A stretch of DNA of 64,000 nucleotides, from assembly GCA_940337035.1 (NCBI GenBank), contig CALNHX010003274.1, forward strand, positions 90,053-154,052, given 5' to 3'. This stretch comes from Agriotes lineatus (lineage: Eukaryota > Arthropoda > Insecta > Coleoptera > Elateridae). The notes beneath the pieces were generated by a model. It was given only the letters and a program-made list of their open reading frames with translations, did not search any database and was not told where the DNA came from. The position numbers and the translations under genes are program-made. This document shows positions 58,601 to 64,000 of the stretch, piece after piece. Position 1 is the first letter of the stretch; each line of letters starts with the position of its first letter.

Positions 58601-60882
58601 GTATGGCTCAAATATTCGATCCCTTGGGACTACTTGGTCCAAGCGTTCTAACTTTGAAACTTCTCGTGCAACGGCTTTGGCAGTTGAAGTTGTCATGGGA
58701 CGAAACGGTGCCCATGGAGATGCGCTCCAGATACGACGAACTCCATTCTTCATTACGCTCTTTGGGCTCGTTGCCAATTCCGAGACGGGTAATTTGCGAT
58801 GACATAAATTCGATAGATCTCCACGGATTTGCGGACGCGAGTTCTGTAGCCTACGGGTGCGCCGTGTATATACGTTGCGTTGACGCGCGCGGTAATGTCA
58901 CCACCAATTTGCTTTGTGCTAAGTCAAGGGTCGCTCCATTAAAAACAATATCCTTGCCTCGTTTGGAGCTTTGCGCAGCCTTACTGTTGGCTCGTTTGAT
59001 TAAAACTATACTCGATTCCTCCGCATTTAAATTTGACCGCGTGTACTATTGGTCGGACTCCACCATAACTCTGCACTGGATAAATAAGGATGCGAGTAAT
59101 TGGAAGACGTTCGTCGCGAACCGGGTGTCCGAGATTCACGAACTAAGCAATAGGGAAGAATGGTTTCACGTGCGTACAAATTGCAACCCGTCCGATATAA
59201 TTAGCAGGGGAATGTTACCCCAGGAGTTACTCAACTCACGCTTGTGGTGGCACGGGCCAGAATTTTTGTCACAGGCGGACTTAAAACCCCAGCCCGTTAA
59301 AATTGATTCGGGTGAGCTAGCAGCCCAAGAGTCGCGCCCAGTAGTGGCCACTCTTCACCATCGCGTCCCAGAATTTGAACTTTTCAGGCGCTATTCCAGT
59401 TTTACAAAATTACAGCGCGTAGTCGCGTACTGCCTGCGTCTCGCGAGAAACAGAAACACCGAAACGCGCTGGTCGGGACCTCCAGCCATTGACGAATTGG
59501 AGGACGCGACTCGCCGCCTGATCAAAATTGCCCAGGCGGAAGTCTTTTCCGGAGAAATAGCAGTTTTGTCTAAAAAAGCGCCATTGCCGAAAAATAGTGC
59601 GCTGCTTTCTCTAAACCCATTTCTGGACGATCAGGGCCTACTGCGCGTGGGCGGCCGTCTAGAAAACTCCAATCTAAGCTTTGATCAGAAACATCCCCTT
59701 TTGTTACCAGCTAGTCACCCTTTGTCGTTGCTAATCGTGAAGCAAGAGCATTTGCGGCTCTTGCATTGTGGACACTCGGTGTTACTGGCCTCATTGCGGG
59801 ATAAGTTTTGGATCGTGAGAGCCAAAGACCTAATACGTAAAGTAATACACAATTGCGTGATATGCTTCCGGGCCAAGCCTAAGATGAATGAACACTTGAT
59901 GGGATCACTACCCGAAGCTCGTGTCACACCCTCTCCCCCTTTCAGTAATTGCGGGATAGATTACGCGGGTCCCGTGTTTATAAAAAACAAATCCGGGCGA
60001 GGCGCGAAAGAAGTAAAGGCTTACGTAGCCCTATTTGTGTGTTTAGCCACGAAGGCTATTCATCTTGAACTCGTGGAAGACCTCACGACGGAGGCTTTCA
60101 TCGCATCATTGAGGAGATTCATCTCCAGACGCGGTTTACCCTCCAACATATTTTCTGACAATGCTACCTGTTTCACCGGTGCCAGAAATCAGCTATCGGA
60201 ATTAAAAAATATCCTGTCAGGCTCTAGTGAGCAATGCATAAGGGAAGAATTGTCGAAACATAACATTAAGTGGAATTTTATTCCGGCACGCTCTCCGCAC
60301 TTTGGCGGCATTTGGGAAGCGGGGGTAAAGTCATTGAAATATTATTTAAGGCGAATATCTTGCAATGCAAAGTTAACTTTCGTTGAGTATTACACCATGC
60401 TGACTCAAGTGGAGGCGATACTAAATTCCCGTCCACTCTGTGTTCTCCCTACCGACGCCTCATTCCCCGAAGTCCTTACTCCTGCCCACTTCTTGATCGG
60501 TCGGAAGCTGACTTCGTTTCCGGAAGCCCAACTCCAGGGCATACCGGAAAATCGTCTCAGCCGCTATGGGCTGGTCCAGCGGCTGTCCCAGCAGTTTTGG
60601 GATCGCTGGTCCCGGGACTACCTCCACCTCCTGCAGCGCCGGCCTAAGTGGAAGTCCTCCAGCACGTCTCTAGCCCCCCAGGTGGGCGACGTGGTACTCG
60701 TCCACGACGAGGCATCTCCAAGCTACCGTTGGCCACTGGCAATCATTTCGGCCACATATCCAGGAGCGGATGGTGTTGTGCGTGTGGTGCAAGTGCGCGA
60801 TTCCCGAGGGAATCTCCTGAAACGCTCGGTGCGTAAAGTGTACATCCTACCCAAAGACGATCATTGCGATCAAGGGCAATAA
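55618..60882 (+). CDS. gag-pol: BEL/Pao Gag-Pol polyprotein
   Basis: 1754 residues from the ATG at 55618; upstream in-frame codons (55603) are non-ATG. Order by residue: coiled N-terminus 10-110; DUF1759-type Gag about 131-285 ('LRLPPLDLPSFSGKFENWVQ'); three zinc knuckles 343-356, 377-390 and 395-407; A2-type protease with D487-P-G-S (Pro where Ser/Thr is usual); reverse transcriptase about 765-905 with D821 and YVDD at 897-900; Pao-type A17 linker; RNase H with D1073, E1117, D1147 and D1193; integrase with an H-H-C-C finger ending C1413/C1416 and catalytic D1448, D1514, E1567 (D-D-52-E); C-terminal DUF5641-type domain about 1655-1750. No frameshift or stop. It makes the particle, copies RNA to DNA and integrates it. 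All core catalytic residues are present, so activity is plausible. GC content is well above the satellite next door. Confidence 0.95.
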   Translation: MVETRSTSAVMSETRTLTTRCKFIKAQVDRFKTLFHRISSSSPVKAHEVGNLSEEFSCFQNLLDEYKKSMEGLMEADAENFDKLFNEFDSFMTHFSEISSAVKEFLSKNKISSGIKPNVGQNSSQSGPSGELAGLRLPPLDLPSFSGKFENWVQFHDSFTSLIHNNVNLTNVQKFYYLISSLKAEAASSISSLKVTNDNYTIAWDILVKRFENKKLIVKSNINALFSLENVKKDSHSSVQRLLDSVVRILEILKAYGEPTVDTILIHIIVSKLSSAMQTDWELCKHAGQFPTLRELLDFLESKSHLLGSLEAAKIGSSLGNQGSEQKSHARAHVAREQGNHSCDFCKNSNHSISACESFSKLSVNARIEEARRLKLCNNCLKPGHFVVKCTSSRCRVCRKKHHTLLCLRPKRDAHENTSSPRPGPPESSSDAREVGAVSPSEAPVASVSAACSRPAIAAPAQVLLSTVSVFVEGSSGSFSRAKALLDPGSQLNLVSADLCQNLKIEKRGNITSLSGVGARALNAEFRANVRIRSRNGKYEDILSCIVLDKITDPLPALSFSLRDLKIPPNIVLADSDCNTPGKIDLLLGANVFWQVLCQGQVKLGPEKPFLTKTLFGWVLGGNMNIENRALMLSNRVHLSVAGIEHGIQRFWEIEGAYGSSGRLSADDKFCEDHFQSTTKRASSEPRRFIVSIPFRKDAPSLGDSRGIALKRFYSLENKLSKNPELKTAYSAFLKEYESLGHLSKVDDEASLPHPRFYLPHLPVIKEDSSTTKHRVVFDGSCASSSAVSLNDLQHKGPVVQQSLFAILCRFRQFKYVLKADCAKMYRQILVDPSQTQYQLILWRDDKTSAVKCFKLLTVTYGTKSASYLATRCLIQIAQEIEASLPEASLRISRDFYVDDLLTGFENRAEAIKTQFEISSALSGYGFELRKWASNDSEVASAIGVDRGSMEPISLTEDATEKTLGIFWDTRRDVLSYRVNPSCCKSVTKQAILSSMAQIFDPLGLLGPSVLTLKLLVQRLWQLKLSWDETVPMEMRSRYDELHSSLRSLGSLPIPRRVICDDINSIDLHGFADASSVAYGCAVYIRCVDARGNVTTNLLCAKSRVAPLKTISLPRLELCAALLLARLIKTILDSSAFKFDRVYYWSDSTITLHWINKDASNWKTFVANRVSEIHELSNREEWFHVRTNCNPSDIISRGMLPQELLNSRLWWHGPEFLSQADLKPQPVKIDSGELAAQESRPVVATLHHRVPEFELFRRYSSFTKLQRVVAYCLRLARNRNTETRWSGPPAIDELEDATRRLIKIAQAEVFSGEIAVLSKKAPLPKNSALLSLNPFLDDQGLLRVGGRLENSNLSFDQKHPLLLPASHPLSLLIVKQEHLRLLHCGHSVLLASLRDKFWIVRAKDLIRKVIHNCVICFRAKPKMNEHLMGSLPEARVTPSPPFSNCGIDYAGPVFIKNKSGRGAKEVKAYVALFVCLATKAIHLELVEDLTTEAFIASLRRFISRRGLPSNIFSDNATCFTGARNQLSELKNILSGSSEQCIREELSKHNIKWNFIPARSPHFGGIWEAGVKSLKYYLRRISCNAKLTFVEYYTMLTQVEAILNSRPLCVLPTDASFPEVLTPAHFLIGRKLTSFPEAQLQGIPENRLSRYGLVQRLSQQFWDRWSRDYLHLLQRRPKWKSSSTSLAPQVGDVVLVHDEASPSYRWPLAIISATYPGADGVVRVVQVRDSRGNLLKRSVRKVYILPKDDHCDQGQ

Positions 60883-61107
60883 ACATTGACTTTGCTCTTA
60901 GTTGGTAGTTTTCGCTAATTGAACATTTTGCTAGGTTTAGTTGTTTCTTTGCTTGTATTCATGCTAGTTGTAAGTTATCTGTAAGACTCTTGGATTATCA
61001 TCTGTCATTAGTTCTTGTTATGCATTTGATTATTTTGTAGTGTTAGATTTCAGTTTAATTTTGGGATTTAATCACGTCGTGCCATAGTCGGCACTTCGGG
61101 GGCGGCA
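60883..61107 (+). other. BEL/Pao 3' untranslated region with polypurine tract
   Basis: No further open frame, hence no env. The purine-rich 'cgggggcggca' (about 61097-61107) directly abuts the 3' LTR and is the expected plus-strand primer. Confidence 0.8.
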
Positions 61108-61913
61108 TGTTTGATTCACACAGATGCGTGCATCAAAACCTTTTTGATTATAATTAATCACGTAATTCAAGTCATAACTGTTTTATCTCATTCAAAGGTC
61201 GTGGTAAAGCCAAATTTGCATCTTGCCGTATTTGTTTGCCTCTGTTAATGTTGGAAAGGAATTTGTAAGCTTCCCTTAATGGCTTTAAAGCGGATGGATA
61301 CATTTTCTACTAGAACTTAAGCCGACTTAGCATATTTGGGAATCATGGGTTTATGGATTTCGTTCAATTGCCTCATTGAGAGAGCTTAGCATTAAGGTTT
61401 CTTAGAATAAGCATTTTTCCTAAATAACGTGCGATGCTCCGATTGGCTACGCAGGATCGCCTCAGCCAATAGTGTTTGAGCTTGCCCCTCCTTGAATTGG
61501 CGAGTTCGTCTCGCTGTAAATTCAGAGTGAGTTAGATTCAGAGCCTCGAGGAAGCAAGTTCAGCTATGCTTTGTGCTAGTTTGCGTTTCGGTCTAACTCC
61601 CTGGTAAAGTCGTTTCCAGGTTGTTTTGTGTTACGGTTACGCGCAATTCGCTATTTTCGCGTGGCCAATCCAAGCGTGTCACAACAGTTGAAGCTTTTGT
61701 AAAAAACCATCGGTCCATCAGTGACGTTTGTAATCGTTGTTACTCAATATACTCGTGTTTGTTAAGTCTTGTTTCACTCCAACAACTAACTGAACCCAAG
61801 TTAGGGTTATTAAGTGGCAGTTCCCGGCAATCCCATTGAACCGGAACTCGCAGTGGATTAATTGGGGGCCCCATTCGTGGAAGCCTCTTATCAAGTTAAT
61901 CGTACAAAAAACA
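61108..61913 (+). repeat. 3' LTR of the BEL/Pao element
   Basis: Line-by-line comparison with 54518-55323 showed no difference. It ends ...AAAAAACA at 61913 and is followed by non-satellite DNA. Confidence 0.95.
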
Positions 61914-62687
61914 CCGTGTATAGATATAACAGTACGAGAAACTGCCCCTTTTGCATTAGATACCTGTATGTACTCGTATTAAAAGATACAAATAATATAT
62001 TTTAATTGTGCCGCATGTGTGTCTTGTTCACCAAGTTATAGCTTATCTGTGCGTCTGCATTTGATAGATTTAAAAGTTGTTGTTTAATGAAATTGACGGC
62101 GCTTGTATTTAAATGTAACCGGTCTAGTATTAACCCTTCCTTGCTCCGGAGAAGTTAGCTGACCCCTTGAGCGCATTGACCATGGAACTATTTTTGGATA
62201 TTCACAATTCCTTATTTGGCTTGCTTTGAAGGGTGCTATAATTGTCATTGGTTTAGTTTGGTGATATTTCTTATTACAAGCGTTCAGCGGCTAACAAAAT
62301 CTTTAGTTGTAATGCGAAATAAGGACTTATTGTATCTTATAGTTTAATTTCACAGCTCGTGTTAAAGGTTACGATATTATGTTAACAATTAAACTTTGAT
62401 ATCTAACTGTGGTCTAGTAATCTTCTGTTTAAGGATGAGATTTATAACAAAATAGAGCGGAGCTCTTATGCTTTTCTTACGATGTATGGATTAAATTCTA
62501 GCGTTAGGTTTTTCAATTTGTTTTGGTAAGTCAAAATTATCGAATGGTAAGCAAGGCAAGGGGTTTGTATGAAAACTGAGCTAATTTTCATATATCTGCT
62601 TGGAGCCTGTAGCTCTCTTCATTCACAGTGGTTATTTTTATATCTCTGTGTATGATGTGGTTGAAAACGTACCAGGGCGCATTACAT
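61914..62687. other. Unannotated right flank
   Basis: AT-rich sequence with no satellite similarity, open frame or repeat I recognise, although the left flank of the BEL element is satellite. Confidence 0.45.
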
Positions 62688-62695
62688 ATTATTTT

Positions 62696-63709
62696 TAGTG
62701 ATGGGCATAACCGGACAATTTTCATAACCGAATTATTTGCATTCGAATGATATTAATAACCGAATGATTATTTGAATAATCATTCGAATAAATTTTAGCC
62801 CTCGATTCGTTTCGATTAAGTCAGCCGGTTTGACGGTTGGCGGTTCAGCGTCATCTGCATCGACATCGGTTCACCGACATCTGCATCCACATCGTAACTT
62901 GTAGATAGCAGAGGAACCAAAACATAATATGTACGGTCGGCGCCTTAGAAATCGGGACAAGTAATATGTTCTTCTAGTCTTTGGAGTATTCTTGCTCCGG
63001 TTACTTCATTAATGTGAGATGGCATTTCATAATTGACAAACAATAAACAACCTGACGTAACAATTAAAACCATAATAACTGTAAAAACCCATTTGATACA
63101 CTTAAAAACTACATGCAAAATATATCATAATAGTGTGTAGTGCCGATTTCTAAGGCGCCGACCGTACATTATGTGTTATGTATTGGAAATTAAGAGGTAT
63201 TTATTAAGAAGTCTAGAAAGAAATAAATATGCGGGACTGCTTCCTAATCGCAATAAAAAAAGTCGTAAAACGTTTATCTTTATCGATCGGGCGGGTTAAA
63301 GGCGCCGCCTCTTGTTTTGAACCTTTGGAAATGTAAGCAAATAAAAAATTGTTTTATAGCTTGATGCGTTTGCAGTTTTTAGGCGTTCAGGTTTCAGGTC
63401 CCCAGAATTTTATAATTTGATACTTTTTATGATAGGAGGTAGGTACGCGATAACCAAATGGTGTTTTCAGTACAACCTGCTTTGTTTATGAGTTATGACG
63501 TATTTATATTTACAGAATTTTGAGCACTGCGTAAGTCGCTGAAATATGGCACGTAGTACCTTTGAATAGATGTTTTATATTCAAAGCGTAGTACGTATCA
63601 GCATGAGGTTATTTTTCATTCGAATACTTAGAACGAAAACCGAGTTACATAGGTTATTTCAATAACCGAATAACCGGTTTTTTTTCATTCGAATAAGCCC
63701 CCATCACTA
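62696..63709. mobile_element. hAT-type non-autonomous element with 8-bp TSD
   Basis: Tips 'tagtgatggg' (62696) and 'cccatcacta' (to 63709) are inverted repeats, flanked by the direct repeat ATTATTTT at 62688-62695 and 63710-63717. Sub-terminal sequence is rich in 'aaccgaat' and 'cattcgaat' steps in both orientations. No transposase frame. An inner inverted repeat at 62922-63175 ('gtacggtcggcgccttagaa' and 'ttctaaggcgccgaccgtac') looks like a nested miniature element. Confidence 0.8.
62922..63175. repeat. Nested hairpin within the hAT-type element
   Basis: Arms 'acataatatgtacggtcggc' (62922) and 'gccgaccgtacattatgtgt' (to about 63172) pair with few mismatches, extending through 'gccttagaaatcgg'. 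The spacer of about 190 bp is non-coding. Confidence 0.65.
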
Positions 63710-63792
63710 ATTATTTTGCAATGTTTTAGATTGGAAGCGCTGAAGCTTCAGAATATTTTATTCACTAGCAGAACCCCACAGCTGAATGATAT

Positions 63793-63955
63793 GCAGAGTG
63801 TTTCTAAGATAAGGAGACATACTCCGCAGTAATGTTCTATGTTTAAAGCTTAATATCTTAGAAGCGAACACGGGTTCAATCTAAGTTTTTGATTTAATTA
63901 TGATCGTAGAAAACTTCTGCAAAAGTATGTCTCCTTATTTAGAAACACCCTGTAT
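63793..63955. mobile_element. Small palindromic 'cagggtgtttc' element
   Basis: 'cagagtgtttctaagataag' (63794) pairs with 'cttatttagaaacaccctgt' (to about 63952), and the arms continue with 'gagacatact' and 'agtatgtctc'. About 163 bp and non-coding. Same tip type as the elements at 13283 and 16531. Confidence 0.7.
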
Positions 63956-64000
63956 AGCAACACTAGTTTTATAATAGATTTATAATATAGAAGTTGGCTT

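Larger units (their letters stand above)
54518..61913 (+). mobile_element. Complete BEL/Pao LTR retrotransposon (7.4 kb)
   Basis: Two 806-bp LTRs (54518-55323, 61108-61913), a tRNA-Tyr primer site, a leader, one gag-pol frame of 1754 codons, and a purine-rich tract before the 3' LTR. The LTRs look identical base for base by eye and pol has no stop or frameshift, so insertion is recent and the element may be competent. Domain order (Gag, protease, RT, RNase H, integrase) and the DUF1759/A17/DUF5641-type signatures identify BEL/Pao. There is no env. Flanks do not form a target duplication: 'ctaatgtaa' on the left, 'ccgtgtata' on the right. Confidence 0.95.

Noticed and set aside
54518..61913. 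An env gene that would make the BEL element an endogenous retrovirus
   Set aside because: Only 225 non-coding bases separate the end of pol from the 3' LTR.

Overview
The window is eukaryotic, almost certainly from an insect. The evidence is spliced genes with very short introns (58 and 66 bp in an Mtr4-like gene), a BEL/Pao retrotransposon primed by tRNA-Tyr, RTE-like and Jockey/CR1-like non-LTR elements, hAT-type miniature elements with 8-bp target duplications, a 5S-rRNA-derived SINE and about 19 kb of satellite DNA. A beetle is plausible, but the sequence alone does not fix the order. Nothing prokaryotic is present, and I found no tRNA or rRNA genes and no CRISPR array.

Left third (1-15.2 kb): AT-rich DNA full of small foldback elements, including a 1.5-kb near-perfect palindrome at 9.8-11.3 kb. 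It holds two real gene remnants. At 4.15-7.93 kb (+) is a decayed multi-exon gene joining a Mutator-like transposase domain to a YqaJ-type nuclease. Its first exons still join in phase, while later ones carry frameshifts and stops. At 14.45-15.02 kb (-) are the first three coding exons of the exosome helicase Mtr4. They are cleanly open, but no further exon is visible in the remaining 14.4 kb.

Middle (15.2-35.1 kb): a stack of nested transposons. Two decayed RTE-like LINEs lie on the minus strand (17.1-21.3 and 21.8-25.3 kb). The first is split by a foldback element and the second by a Ty3/gypsy-type solo LTR. A Jockey-like fragment (25.3-26.1 kb, +) is cut by a related gypsy element (26.06-30.66 kb, +) with one LTR, broken gag and broken pol. 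A Jockey/CR1-like LINE (30.7-34.8 kb, +) follows. A hAT-type element with a perfect 8-bp duplication sits inside it and itself carries another dispersed repeat.

Satellite (35.1-54.5 kb): about 66 head-to-tail copies of a ~295-bp monomer, with higher-order duplications of 1770, 1180 and ~1131 bp and at least two monomer subfamilies.

Right end (54.5-64 kb): a complete, apparently young BEL/Pao element at the satellite edge. It has two 806-bp LTRs that look identical, a tRNA-Tyr primer site, one uninterrupted 1754-codon gag-pol frame and a polypurine tract. It lacks a target-site duplication, and satellite does not resume on its far side. Beyond it lie unannotated DNA, a second hAT-type element (perfect TSD) and a small palindromic element.

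Apart from Mtr4, and possibly the Mutator/YqaJ gene, the coding potential is entirely mobile-element derived. Only the BEL/Pao frame looks intact.
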